A DNA stretch of 64,000 bases, from NCBI GenBank assembly GCA_017463225.1, contig JAFTPO010000014.1, positions 62,001-126,000 on the forward strand, read 5' to 3'. The notes beneath the pieces were generated by a model. It saw nothing but the letters and a program-made list of their open reading frames with translations. It did no database searches and was not told the DNA's origin. Shown in pieces: positions 15,977 to 25,541 of the stretch (position 1 is its first letter; the number at the start of each line of letters is the position of its first letter). Source of the stretch: Lachnospiraceae bacterium. GTDB taxonomy: Bacteria > Bacillota > Clostridia > Lachnospirales > Lachnospiraceae. The translations under genes and the position numbers were made by a program.

Positions 15977-18900
15977 ATGAGTCGTACCTTGTATGTAAAA
16001 TACAACAGAAATAGAAAAGTTGAGTTTCAAACAAGCACAAAAATATGCGAGGATAATGGTGTAAAATATGTCATTAAAGAAGGCTTAAACCCTCAGGCAA
16101 TCCAGCATGTAAAAAGCATGAGAGGATATTTTGATTTGCTTAATTCAGAATATTCTAATGTTAAAGCGGTAGAGTGTTATGATGAAAAAGCTGGAATGCG
16201 ATTTGAGTTTATAGAGGGTACTTCTGTTAAGGAATTGCTATTCGATAAATTAGCGAATGTCGAAAAAAGTGAGTTTTTGAGTTATCTGTCAGATATAGTT
16301 AAGATTTTGTTTGAAAAGAATAGCGAAAGCGTTGAATTCGAGAATACAGCAGAAACTGTATCTATTTTTGGTGAGATTGATTACGAAGGATCTGCTTCGA
16401 GCAAACACAACATAGATATGATATTTGATAATATCATTTTAACCACTTCGGGGTACGTATGCCTAGATTATGAGTGGTTTTTTGATGTGTTAATCCCTGA
16501 TGCTTTTTCAAGGTTTAGAAGTGTGTATTATTTTTTTCAGGAAAATGAAAATCAGCTTAAGCAGCATGGCGTAAGCTTTGAGGATTTATGTTCAACTATA
16601 GGAATTTCTGCTGATGAGATAGAACAGTTTTTGTCAATGGAAGAGTGCTTTCAGACGTGGGTTGTAGGTGAGGAAAACTATAGTATCAGATATGTTCAAA
16701 ATATTTTTACAGAAAAGATAGAAGATATTAAGAAGACTAATGATGAATTCTCGGCTCACTTAAAAAAACTTGATGAAGAAATTGCATTAAGAGACAAGGA
16801 AATCCTAAGATTACAGGAAGAACATGAAAAAACTGTATCTAATTTAAAGACTGCGTGGGCAGAGATTGAGAAGTGCAGAGAGATTATCGACCACTATAAG
16901 GCAGAGAGCGAAGACTATAGAAAACAGGCGGAAGAGTTTGCGCAACAGACAGAGGACTTAAAACAGCAAGCTGAAGAACTTACAAAAGAGAAAGAAGTCT
17001 TAGATTATAAGTTAAAAAAGAAAGACAAAATAATATATGACAAGGATGTTCATATCGGCAACCTGGAATATCAGATGTCTTTAAAAGACAACCATATAAA
17101 CAATATTGAGCCTGGATATCGCAGATATAGACAATTGGTTGAAAGTCCGGCAGGAAGGGTAGCAAAGTTTCCTGTTAGAGCTTGTAGAAAAATTAAGAGA
17201 ACAGTGGACGAGAACAAGTCTATTAATAAGCTTAAGGTGCCTAGCTCAAGTAACCCAGAGGTATCTATAGTAATACCTGTGTATAACCAGTTTGACTACA
17301 CATACGAGTGTATAAAGTCTATTATAGAATATACCAATGATGTTAAGTATGAGATTATAGTTGGCGATGATGTGTCCACAGACAAAACGGTGTCTATTAG
17401 CAAATACATTAAGGGTATTAATGTTGTAAGAAATCAGGAGAATCTCAAGTTCTTACTGAATTGCAATAACACAGCTAAGCAGGCAAAGGGACAGTATATA
17501 CTATTTCTAAATAATGATACAAAGGTTACTGAAGGTTGGCTATCCAGCTTAGTTGAGTTAATTAACTCAGATGAAAGTATCGGTATGGTGGGCTCTAAGC
17601 TTATATATCCTGACGGAAGACTTCAGGAGGCTGGAGGTATCATTTGGAGGGATGCTTCCGCATGGAATTACGGTAATGGTCAGGATCCTGAAAAACCTGA
17701 GTTTAATTATGTTAGAGATGTAGATTATATATCTGGAGCTTCTATTATGATTAAGAAGGAGCTGTGGGACAAGCTAGGTGGATTTGATGAAGAGTTTGCG
17801 CCTGCGTATTGTGAAGACTCAGATCTTGCATTTCAGGTCAGACAGCAGGGCTATAGAGTTGTATACCAGCCAAAGTCTGTAGTAGTGCATTTTGAGGGAG
17901 TATCTAATGGAACAGATACAAGTACAGGATTAAAGCACTATCAGGTGGTTAATAATGAAAAGCTTAAGACAAAATGGGCAGATGAATTGTCTAAGCACTA
18001 TGACAACGGAGAATACGTTTTAAAAGCTAAGGACAGATGTTTCGGAGACAGAAAGACAATTCTCTTTATCGATCATTATGTACCTCAGTTTGACAAGGAT
18101 GCAGGTTCTAGAACAGTATTCCAATATGTGAAGATGTTCGTTAAGAAGGGGTATGTGGTTAAATTTATCGGAGATAACTTCTTTAAGCATGAGCCATATA
18201 CTACCGTACTTAATGAGATGGGAGTTGAAGTGCTTCATGGTCCTTGGTATGCGCAGCATATATTTGAGTGGTTAGAAGAAAACAGAGATTGTATAGATTA
18301 TGTATTTATGAACCGCCCTCATATATCTGAGAAATATATCGACTTCTTTAAGGAGAAGATGAAAGCTAAGATAATATATTATGGACATGATTTACATTTC
18401 CTTAGAGCAAATAGAGAGTACGAGCTTACAGGAGAAGAGGATAAGAGACTGGAGGCTTTGGCATGTAAGGAACAGGAACTAGCTATTATGAAGAAGGCTG
18501 ATGTGGTTTATTACCCTTCTGTGGTTGAGGAAAAGATGATAAAGGAAACTGATTCATCTATTTATGTAAAAGCACTGGTTCCTTACGTATATGATAAGTT
18601 TATAGATTATAACAGAAACTCTAAGAAAAATAAGGGAATTCTCTTTGTGGGAGGATTCGCACACACTCCTAATGTAGATGCTGTAAATTGGTTCGTGGAA
18701 GAGGTTTATGGCAAGATTAAGGACAAGCAGGATATACCTTTCTATGTAGCAGGATCTAATCCACCGGAAGAGGTGCTTGCATACCATGGAAATGGTATAG
18801 ACATAAAGGGCTTTGTGTCTGATGAGGAGCTTGAGAATCTATACAGTAGCTGTAAGCTGGTTGTAGTACCGCTTAGATATGGAGCAGGTGTAAAGGGTAA

Positions 18901-19144
18901 GGTTGTAGAGGCTATATACAATGGAGTGCCAATAGTAACTACAAGTGTAGGTGCTGAGGGAATACCAGAGGCTGATAAAATTCTAAATATAGAAGATGAA
19001 GCTAATGAATTCGCAGATGCAGTTGTTAAACTCTATAATGATGATGCTAAATTAGATGAGATATCACGTAATATGCAGAGCTATATCAAGGATAATAACA
19101 GTATAGAGGCTGCATGGAAGGTAATAGGAGAGGACTTTAGTTAG
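15977..19144 (+). CDS. Kinase-like, coiled-coil, GT2 and GT4 fusion protein
   Basis: A 1055-residue protein. Residues 1 to about 240 look like a small-molecule/LPS-kinase fold: Lys34 in 'KYVIKEGL', a catalytic-loop pattern His144...Asp147-x4-Asn152, then Asp164 in 'CLDYEW' at the DFG position. About 130 residues (245-375) are strongly coiled-coil, with heptads of E/K/L and an 'EEFAQQTEDLKQQAEELTKE' run. A GT2 domain begins near 428 ('EVSIVIPVYNQ', 'ILFLNNDTKV', 'CEDSDLAFQVR'). From about 685 a GT4-like domain follows ('ILFVGGFAHTPN', 'PLRYGAGVKGKVVEAIYNG'). ATG 15977 is chosen because GGAGG (15967-15971) precedes it. Kinase plus coiled coil after a methyltransferase and wzt mirrors WbdD, whose coiled coil measures chain length. 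Kinase activity is inferred from pattern only. Confidence 0.8.
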   Translation: MSRTLYVKYNRNRKVEFQTSTKICEDNGVKYVIKEGLNPQAIQHVKSMRGYFDLLNSEYSNVKAVECYDEKAGMRFEFIEGTSVKELLFDKLANVEKSEFLSYLSDIVKILFEKNSESVEFENTAETVSIFGEIDYEGSASSKHNIDMIFDNIILTTSGYVCLDYEWFFDVLIPDAFSRFRSVYYFFQENENQLKQHGVSFEDLCSTIGISADEIEQFLSMEECFQTWVVGEENYSIRYVQNIFTEKIEDIKKTNDEFSAHLKKLDEEIALRDKEILRLQEEHEKTVSNLKTAWAEIEKCREIIDHYKAESEDYRKQAEEFAQQTEDLKQQAEELTKEKEVLDYKLKKKDKIIYDKDVHIGNLEYQMSLKDNHINNIEPGYRRYRQLVESPAGRVAKFPVRACRKIKRTVDENKSINKLKVPSSSNPEVSIVIPVYNQFDYTYECIKSIIEYTNDVKYEIIVGDDVSTDKTVSISKYIKGINVVRNQENLKFLLNCNNTAKQAKGQYILFLNNDTKVTEGWLSSLVELINSDESIGMVGSKLIYPDGRLQEAGGIIWRDASAWNYGNGQDPEKPEFNYVRDVDYISGASIMIKKELWDKLGGFDEEFAPAYCEDSDLAFQVRQQGYRVVYQPKSVVVHFEGVSNGTDTSTGLKHYQVVNNEKLKTKWADELSKHYDNGEYVLKAKDRCFGDRKTILFIDHYVPQFDKDAGSRTVFQYVKMFVKKGYVVKFIGDNFFKHEPYTTVLNEMGVEVLHGPWYAQHIFEWLEENRDCIDYVFMNRPHISEKYIDFFKEKMKAKIIYYGHDLHFLRANREYELTGEEDKRLEALACKEQELAIMKKADVVYYPSVVEEKMIKETDSSIYVKALVPYVYDKFIDYNRNSKKNKGILFVGGFAHTPNVDAVNWFVEEVYGKIKDKQDIPFYVAGSNPPEEVLAYHGNGIDIKGFVSDEELENLYSSCKLVVVPLRYGAGVKGKVVEAIYNGVPIVTTSVGAEGIPEADKILNIEDEANEFADAVVKLYNDDAKLDEISRNMQSYIKDNNSIEAAWKVIGEDFS

Positions 19145-19145
19145 A

Positions 19146-19718
19146 ATGTGTAAGAAAAAAATCCTATACGCTATAATTGCATTAATGGTATTAGTGCTGT
19201 GCTATGTAATAGGACAGACAGTTGTGAAGCCGAGTCGTGAGGATGGAGAGGTATCACAAACAGAGCGGGAAACAGATCCCTATTACAGCTTCTTCCATAA
19301 GGGAGATGAGCTTAAATTAGTGGGCTATGCTGAAACTACGGATATGCCTGGAGGAAAGACAGTTGGAGTGGTGGAGGACGATGTCTATGATACATGGATT
19401 TTGATGACACCTCATACTTCCGTGGAGGCAGGTGTGGTGTTGGATGATGCTAGTAGAACCCTAAACTTCACTTATGTAATACACAAAAATGTGTCAGAGC
19501 TATCTGATGGTATGAGTTTGTTGGTTGAGGTAGTTAATGCTGATACAAGTGATGTATGGTATAGTCAGAAATTAACAGTGGACTCAGCAGAAAAAGTGTG
19601 TGACATAGACTTGTCGGAATACAGTAATAAAAATGTTACTATTAGATTATCAGCAGTAGAACACACTGAGGACGAGACAGGAGATTGGTTGGTTATACAA
19701 AATGCTATAATTAACTAA
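19146..19718 (+). CDS. Membrane-anchored extracytoplasmic protein, unknown
   Basis: A 190-residue protein with 'KKK', then one strong hydrophobic segment (about residues 6-23), a Ser/Glu-rich spacer and a beta-rich domain of about 130 residues ('RTLNFTYVIHKNVSELSDG', 'VWYSQKLTVDS', 'GDWLVIQNAIIN'). The single N-terminal span suggests an anchored domain outside the cell. It begins one base after the preceding stop, with only a distant purine stretch as ribosome site, so it is probably translationally coupled. I do not recognise a family. Similar beta modules are attached to multi-span glycan enzymes in this operon (for example the C-terminus of the acyltransferase at 22719), which hints at a glycan-handling role. 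That is inference. Confidence 0.6.
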   Translation: MCKKKILYAIIALMVLVLCYVIGQTVVKPSREDGEVSQTERETDPYYSFFHKGDELKLVGYAETTDMPGGKTVGVVEDDVYDTWILMTPHTSVEAGVVLDDASRTLNFTYVIHKNVSELSDGMSLLVEVVNADTSDVWYSQKLTVDSAEKVCDIDLSEYSNKNVTIRLSAVEHTEDETGDWLVIQNAIIN

Positions 19719-19746
19719 ATGATAATAATGTACCGGGAGGACGTAT

Positions 19747-20757
19747 ATGATTATAACAAAAACACCTTTTAGAATGTCGTTTTTTGGTGGCGGAACAGAT
19801 ATGCCTGAATTCTTTAACGAGCATGGAGGAGCAGTTATTTCTACTACCTTTGATAAATATTGTTATGTAAATGTAAGACATCTTCCAAGATTCTTCGATT
19901 ACAAAACGGAGCTTGCCTACTCCAAGATGGAAAGAGTTGTGGATGTTAATGAGATAGTGCATCCGGCAATCCGTGAAGCTATGAAATACTTGGATATGCA
20001 TGAGATTAGATTGACTTACGAGGCAGATTTACCGGCACGTTCAGGTCTTGGTACAAGTAGTTCCTTTGCAGTTGGTATGCTTAGTGCATTCTACGCACTA
20101 AAGGGAAAATATGCAGATAAGAAAAAGCTAGCTGATGATGCCATATATTTAGAGAGAACTTTATGTAATGAGGCGGGAGGATGGCAAGATCAGATAGCTG
20201 CATCCTACGGTGGACTTAACAGAATAAATTTCAATTCTGATGGATACACCGTTGATCCGATTATAATATCACCTGAAAGAAAAAAGTGCTTGAACGATAA
20301 TCTGATGTTGTTCTTTACTGGATTTACCCATTTTTCTGCGGAGGTACAGGCATCAGTTGGCAAGGTCGATAAAACCAAAGAAAAACTAGAGATGCTTAAG
20401 CTGGTTGACGATGCTCAGAGTATATTGACAGATAAGACCAGGGATTTAGATGATTTCGGTAGGTTGTTAGATCTGACTTGGAGATTAAAGAGACAGACCG
20501 GTGCGAAGATATCAACAGATTCCATAGATACATTATATGATAGGGGAATAAAGGCTGGTGCCTTAGGCGGTAAGCTTCTGGGAGCAGGTGGCGGTGGATT
20601 CTTATTATTTTACGTAGAGCCTGATAAGCAGGAGTCTGTGCGCAAAGCTATGTCAGACCTAATGTATGTTCCGTTTGAGTTTGAAAACGCAGGAACCAGA
20701 GTAATACACTTTACACCAGAGACGTATATTCCTGTAGAAGAAGAGAATTATATTTAA
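19747..20757 (+). CDS. hddA: D-glycero-alpha-D-manno-heptose-7-phosphate kinase
   Basis: A 336-residue GHMP kinase that would phosphorylate heptose 7-phosphate at C1. Seen: the N-terminal 'TPFRMSFFGGGTDMPEFF', which is typical of HddA, the ATP loop 'PARSGLGTSSSF' from residue 96, 'GGWQDQIAASYGG', and the C-terminal 'GALGGKLLGAGGGGFLLF'. GGGAGG at 19736-19741 sets the start. The next two genes supply the other enzymes of the same pathway. L-fucose kinase-like GHMP enzymes share the fold, but the gmhA/gmhB neighbours make heptose the best reading. Confidence 0.9.
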   Translation: MIITKTPFRMSFFGGGTDMPEFFNEHGGAVISTTFDKYCYVNVRHLPRFFDYKTELAYSKMERVVDVNEIVHPAIREAMKYLDMHEIRLTYEADLPARSGLGTSSSFAVGMLSAFYALKGKYADKKKLADDAIYLERTLCNEAGGWQDQIAASYGGLNRINFNSDGYTVDPIIISPERKKCLNDNLMLFFTGFTHFSAEVQASVGKVDKTKEKLEMLKLVDDAQSILTDKTRDLDDFGRLLDLTWRLKRQTGAKISTDSIDTLYDRGIKAGALGGKLLGAGGGGFLLFYVEPDKQESVRKAMSDLMYVPFEFENAGTRVIHFTPETYIPVEEENYI

Positions 20758-20772
20758 TTGGAGATGAAACAT

Positions 20773-22044
20773 ATGAAGATAGTAATTATGGCAGGTGGAA
20801 AGGGTACTAGAATAGCTGAGGTTAATTCAGAGGTACCAAAGCCAATGATACCTATAATGGACAAGCCTATACTTCAGTACGAGATAGAATGTGTTAAGAA
20901 GCAGGGTTTTACAGACATCATACTTGTAGTAGGTTACCTAGGGAAGGTGGTTCAGGACTACTTTGGAGATGGTAGCCAGTTTGGCGTGTCTATAGAGTAT
21001 ATAGTTGAGGAAAGTCCTTTGGGTACAGCGGGAGCACTGTATCTGTTAAAGGATAAGATAGATGATGATTTTCTTCTGCTTAATGGTGATATTATCTTCG
21101 ATGTAGATTTTCATAGATTTTATGAGGCTCACAAGGCCAATGGAAGTGTAGCAACTATTCTAACACATCCAAACAATCATCCATATGATAGTGGAATTAT
21201 CGTAGCGGATAAGAATGGAAGAGTCTTAAACTGGTTGCATAAGGAGGATGAGAGACTGTGGTATCAAAACCGCGTAAATGCGGGCCTTCACATGCTTTCA
21301 CCGACAATATTCGATAGATTTACGGAATTGAAAAAAGTAGATTTGGATAGAGACGTACTTAAGCCGTTGATAAGTGAGGGTGAGCTATATGTGTATGATT
21401 CTCCGGAATACATCAAGGATATGGGAACCCCAGATAGATTCTATGCGGTTATAGGGGATATTAAGTCTGGCAAGGTTGAAAGCAAAAATCTTAGTAATAA
21501 GCAGAAGGCAGTGTTCCTTGATAGAGATGGTACTATAAATAAGTATGTTGGATTCTTAAGAAATATAGATGAGTTTGAGCTTATAGATGGTGTAGCCGAA
21601 GCTATCAGAAAGATTAACGAGAGTGGGTATCTGGCTATAGTAGTGACTAATCAGCCTGTAATCGCAAGAGGTGAAGTTACCTTAGAGGAACTGCAGGAGA
21701 TTCACAATAAGATGGAGACATTACTTGGTCAAGAGGGTGCTTATGTAGACGATATATATTACTGTCCTCATCATCCAGATAAGGGTTTTGAGGGAGAAAG
21801 ACTAGAGTACAAGATGATATGTGAGTGTCGTAAGCCGAAGCCAGGTATGCTTGTAGAGGCGGCTAAGAAGTACAATATAGACTTAGCGGAGTCCTATATG
21901 GTAGGCGATGGTAAGAACGATGTAGAAGCTGGCAAGGCAGCAGGCTGTACAAGTGTGATAATAGGAGATGAGGTTTGTGATTGCGAAAACAGATATGAAA
22001 GCTTGCTAAGCTTTGTGGATGTTATGATAGATGGAGGGAAATAG
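20773..22044 (+). CDS. Fused HddC nucleotidyltransferase and GmhB phosphatase
   Basis: A 423-residue bifunctional enzyme. Residues 1 to about 235 are a sugar-nucleotidyltransferase with 'AGGKGTR' at 7-13, 'VPKPMIPIMDKPIL' and 'FLLLNGDIIFDVD', as expected for HddC, which makes GDP-D-glycero-alpha-D-manno-heptose. Residues about 243-423 are a HAD phosphatase with 'FLDRDGTIN' (Asp250, Asp252), the zinc-site cysteines 'YYCPHHPDKG' and 'CECRKPKPGM', and 'MVGDGKNDVEAG', as in GmhB, which removes the 7-phosphate. Two consecutive pathway steps are thus in one chain. ATG 20773 is best served by GGAG at 20760-20763; a TTG at 20758 and an ATG at 20764 lie too near that site. Confidence 0.88.
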   Translation: MKIVIMAGGKGTRIAEVNSEVPKPMIPIMDKPILQYEIECVKKQGFTDIILVVGYLGKVVQDYFGDGSQFGVSIEYIVEESPLGTAGALYLLKDKIDDDFLLLNGDIIFDVDFHRFYEAHKANGSVATILTHPNNHPYDSGIIVADKNGRVLNWLHKEDERLWYQNRVNAGLHMLSPTIFDRFTELKKVDLDRDVLKPLISEGELYVYDSPEYIKDMGTPDRFYAVIGDIKSGKVESKNLSNKQKAVFLDRDGTINKYVGFLRNIDEFELIDGVAEAIRKINESGYLAIVVTNQPVIARGEVTLEELQEIHNKMETLLGQEGAYVDDIYYCPHHPDKGFEGERLEYKMICECRKPKPGMLVEAAKKYNIDLAESYMVGDGKNDVEAGKAAGCTSVIIGDEVCDCENRYESLLSFVDVMIDGGK

Positions 22045-22045
22045 C

Positions 22046-22687
22046 ATGAGTAAGGTATATGAATATCTTGATGAATTAGTTGAAAGATATCCATGCTTAA
22101 AGATATGCAAGGATGATATAAACAAAGCCTTTGAAATAATTAGAGATAGCTATAATGTAGGAGGGAAGCTTCTTGTGGCTGGAAATGGTGGAAGCGCAGC
22201 TGATTCAGAGCATATCGTTGGAGAGCTTATGAAGGGCTTTGTGAAACCAAGACAGCTAGACAAGGATATACAGGATAAGTTATCTGAGGTTGATACAGAA
22301 ATGGGTAAGGTGCTTGGTGAAAAGCTTCAGGGAGCATTACCAGCCATAGCGTTAGTTGATCATGTTGCTTTATCAACGGCTTACCTTAATGATATGGATC
22401 CACTGCTAGGATTTGCCCAGCAGTTATACGGATATGGAAATAAAGAAGATGTATTTCTTGCTATATCTACTTCTGGTAATTCACAGAATATTTTATATGC
22501 TTGTACTGTTGCCAAGGCAAAGGGACTTAAGGTAGTAGGGCTGACAGGTAAGGATGGTGGAAAGTTAAAGGATATGTGTGATGTTGCAATTGTGGTGCCA
22601 GAGGCAGAGACCTTTAAGATACAGGAGTTACATCTTCCGGTGTATCATTGCTTGTGTTTGATGTTGGAAGAGAAAATGTTTAAGTAA
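22046..22687 (+). CDS. gmhA: Sedoheptulose-7-phosphate isomerase
   Basis: A 213-residue SIS-domain isomerase that turns sedoheptulose 7-phosphate into D-glycero-D-manno-heptose 7-phosphate. 'GNGGSAADSEHIVGELMKGF' from residue 46 is the GmhA phosphate/substrate loop; 'ALVDHVALSTAYLNDMDP', 'AISTSGNSQNI' and 'HLPVYHCLCLMLEE' follow as in the family. GGAGGG at 22033-22038 sets ATG 22046, one base after the previous stop. With hddA and the hddC-gmhB fusion it completes the GDP-heptose route without the bifunctional HldE of the ADP-heptose route. Confidence 0.92.
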   Translation: MSKVYEYLDELVERYPCLKICKDDINKAFEIIRDSYNVGGKLLVAGNGGSAADSEHIVGELMKGFVKPRQLDKDIQDKLSEVDTEMGKVLGEKLQGALPAIALVDHVALSTAYLNDMDPLLGFAQQLYGYGNKEDVFLAISTSGNSQNILYACTVAKAKGLKVVGLTGKDGGKLKDMCDVAIVVPEAETFKIQELHLPVYHCLCLMLEEKMFK

Positions 22688-22718
22688 ACAATATTGTTTA
22701 GCTAAAGAGGATAAAATT

Positions 22719-24434
22719 ATGGAAACTGCACAGATGAAAAGACAAGCATGGATAGATTATTTTAAGGCTATAACAATAATACTAGTAGTGATCGGACATG
22801 CTACAGGAAAGTTTAATATATATATATATCAATTTCATGTGGCGGCATTTTTCTTTATCTCAGGATGGGTGGCAAAACTTGATGAAGAAAATATCATTGA
22901 TGCATTGGTAAAAAGAATATGTTCGTTAATCGTTCCTTTGTTTACGATGGTGTTGCTATGCGGTATATTTACAAAGCTATGTTTTTTACTAAAAATAGAT
23001 AAATATATATTTGATGATAGCTATAGTATATCTTTTGTTCAATTATGTGAGAATTTTTGGAGGAATGGAACCGTTGTGAGTTTATTAGGGGCATCATGGT
23101 TCGTAGTAGTATTGTTTTTTACAACACTGTTTTCACATGTGTTATACAAAATCTTGCAAGGAAATACATTTGCTTATTTAATATTAACCATTTTGATATA
23201 TTTGTATGGTTATTACAGAATGAAAAATGGAGCAAATAGTTTAATATATGGTGTTGATCTAATGTATGTTGCACAGGGGTATTATGGGGTGGCGTACACA
23301 ATAAAAAAGAAACTGTTTGATTTCAACTATAACAGAAAGAGTACTATTTTTAATATTGTAGCATTATTATTTTCAACAAGTATACTAATGTTATTAGCAA
23401 GGTATACAAATGGTCGGCAACTGATGGATTTGGCTACTAGAAGAATAGAAGATATTTGTTGGAGTACACTTGCTGTAACTAATGGGATAGTATGGCTTAT
23501 GTCACTGTCCAAGGTATTATCGCAAATTCAAATTAAATTTCTTAACAAGCTAATGAGTTCTCTGGGGCAAAACACATTAGGAATTATGTTTTTGCATTTT
23601 GGTGCATTTAGAATAGTAACATTAATATTATGTTTGATGGGTCAAGCGTCTAAAGAAGAACTTATGAATTTGATTCCTATGGGGAAAGTGTCTGATGATT
23701 GGTGGCTATTATATACAGTTCTATCGATTTGTATATCATGGATAGTATGGGTAGTGTTAAAAAGAATACCAGTTTTATCTAGTGCGTTAGGAAAAGATAA
23801 GACTTTATTGAACTCAATATGTAATACCAGAATATATAATGATATCAAAGGAGCATATTTAAAGGTATTTGAAGCTATATCCAAAGGAATTAACGAGTTT
23901 AAAGATTTAGAAACTTTAAATATGAAACAAAATGTTATCAATATAATCATACTGATATTTTGTGCGAGCTGTTGCATCGGATGTAAATTTATACCTTCGA
24001 TACAAAACAATAACGTAGATGAGCAAGTGGTTATGGAAGGACCAGTAGAAATAGAATTTCCTTATAATGGAGAGGATATTATATTTGAAACTGGATGGCT
24101 ACCTCAAAGCGATGGTGAAAACTATCGTTGGGTGGAGCAAAATTCTGTGTTTAAGTCGTATTTATCAAATCAAACAAAGATTATATTAAATGGGTATGTG
24201 CCAGAAGACATAGAAGGAATGAATAGTGTAAAATTATTCTTAAATGGTGAATTGGTTACTGAGAAGAGTATATTTTCAGGAGATGTGGTTTTCATAGAAG
24301 AAGATATTACAGATTATATATTAATAGGCGAGAATACATTTGAAATTGTATTTGATTCGACGAGAGTACCTAGCGAGGAAGATTTAGATAAAAGAACATT
24401 TAGTGCAATGTTTAATTCCATTGTTATAGAGTAG
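22719..24434 (+). CDS. Acyltransferase family 3 membrane protein with external C-terminal domain
   Basis: A 571-residue protein. Residues about 10-370 form about ten membrane spans of the Acyltransferase_3 type: 'RQAWIDYFKAITIILVVIGH' with the conserved His, then 'YQFHVAAFFFISGWV'. Such enzymes add acetyl or other acyl groups to exported glycans. A span with a Cys cluster ('CASCCIGCKF') near residue 410 leads to about 150 external residues of beta type ('ILNGYVPED', 'VKLFLNGELV', 'ENTFEIVFDST'). The DNA is strikingly AT-rich: by hand count only 12 of 60 bases at 23161-23220 are G or C. This sets it apart from the heptose genes upstream and suggests recent import. The acyl group and acceptor are unknown. 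Confidence 0.82.
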   Translation: METAQMKRQAWIDYFKAITIILVVIGHATGKFNIYIYQFHVAAFFFISGWVAKLDEENIIDALVKRICSLIVPLFTMVLLCGIFTKLCFLLKIDKYIFDDSYSISFVQLCENFWRNGTVVSLLGASWFVVVLFFTTLFSHVLYKILQGNTFAYLILTILIYLYGYYRMKNGANSLIYGVDLMYVAQGYYGVAYTIKKKLFDFNYNRKSTIFNIVALLFSTSILMLLARYTNGRQLMDLATRRIEDICWSTLAVTNGIVWLMSLSKVLSQIQIKFLNKLMSSLGQNTLGIMFLHFGAFRIVTLILCLMGQASKEELMNLIPMGKVSDDWWLLYTVLSICISWIVWVVLKRIPVLSSALGKDKTLLNSICNTRIYNDIKGAYLKVFEAISKGINEFKDLETLNMKQNVINIIILIFCASCCIGCKFIPSIQNNNVDEQVVMEGPVEIEFPYNGEDIIFETGWLPQSDGENYRWVEQNSVFKSYLSNQTKIILNGYVPEDIEGMNSVKLFLNGELVTEKSIFSGDVVFIEEDITDYILIGENTFEIVFDSTRVPSEEDLDKRTFSAMFNSIVIE

Positions 24435-24443
24435 GAGAAAAAG

Positions 24444-25505
24444 ATGAATAGTAAACGAATTGATTGCATAGAAGGACTTCGAACAATAGGTTGGATAGGT
24501 GTATTCTTGTGTCATTTTAGAGGAGCGTTTTTTCCTAATGCCACAATATGGATGGATTCAACGCCATTAAGATTTATATATTCGGGAAATGCATATGTAA
24601 GATTGTTATTTGTAATTTCAGGATTCGTGATTAGCTACAAATACTTTTTGAAAGATAAATATGATGATGCATTGCAAGATATTTGTAAAAGATACTTTAG
24701 GTTGATGCCACCTATTTTGGCAGCAGAGTTATTTGTCTTTGTTTTGATGAATGTAGGAGCTCTTCGAAATGCTGAGGTAGCAACGATGATAGGTTCAGAA
24801 AACTTCTTGGGGATATTCAATCAATTTACACCTAATATAGGAACATGCTTGAAAGAGGCATTATTTTCAACGTATTTTAATGGAGCCAATGCATACATAG
24901 GGCCATTATGGACAATGATATATGAGTATTTGGGAGCTATATTCGTAATTGCGGCAGTGTCTATATTAAAGAAAAGTAATTGGAGATGGATTTTTTATGG
25001 GGTCTTTTTGTATGCTAACAGTAATTACTATAACTATTTTGTTATAGGTATGTTGATTTGTGATTTGTACGCAAACTTTGATATTCCTTTAAAAATAAAA
25101 GAGAGAAAGCTTTCTATCATAATAGCACTAGTGGGTTATACTATGTTGAGTATGGTGAACTTAAATGATTCTGATAAATATTCCAGAATAGTATTTGGAA
25201 TAGGGATAATTCTGTTTATGTTAGGAGTATTATCTAGTGATTTTTTAAATAAAATATTGGGCAATAAGCTTATGGTAAAAGGGGGAGAACTTGCATATTC
25301 TGCATATATAATTCATTGGCCGATTGTTGAAACGATTTCGTGTGGGTTGTTGTTGCTCTTTTATGATGAGGTGAATTACAAATTATTAGTATCTATAATA
25401 TGCATAATATCATTTATTTTCATTGTTATATTTGCATATCTGATGAAAAAGTATGTTGAACCATTGGGTTTGTATATATCAAGAAACTTAAAATTAATGA
25501 AGTAG
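24444..25505 (+). CDS. Acyltransferase family 3 membrane protein
   Basis: A 353-residue multi-span protein with the Acyltransferase_3 start 'IDCIEGLRTIGWIGVFLCHF' and the second motif 'YVRLLFVISGFVISYKYF', with 'YSAYIIHWPIVE' near the C-terminus, as in OafA/NodX-like O-acetyltransferases. It lies 9 nt after the other acyltransferase and has TAGGAG as ribosome site. Two different acyltransferases side by side suggest that two positions or two sugars of the glycan are acylated. Base composition is as AT-rich as in its neighbours on both sides. Confidence 0.87.
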   Translation: MNSKRIDCIEGLRTIGWIGVFLCHFRGAFFPNATIWMDSTPLRFIYSGNAYVRLLFVISGFVISYKYFLKDKYDDALQDICKRYFRLMPPILAAELFVFVLMNVGALRNAEVATMIGSENFLGIFNQFTPNIGTCLKEALFSTYFNGANAYIGPLWTMIYEYLGAIFVIAAVSILKKSNWRWIFYGVFLYANSNYYNYFVIGMLICDLYANFDIPLKIKERKLSIIIALVGYTMLSMVNLNDSDKYSRIVFGIGIILFMLGVLSSDFLNKILGNKLMVKGGELAYSAYIIHWPIVETISCGLLLLFYDEVNYKLLVSIICIISFIFIVIFAYLMKKYVEPLGLYISRNLKLMK

Positions 25506-25541
25506 TTGATGATACGAGGAATTTAGGGAGGAGAGAAAAAA

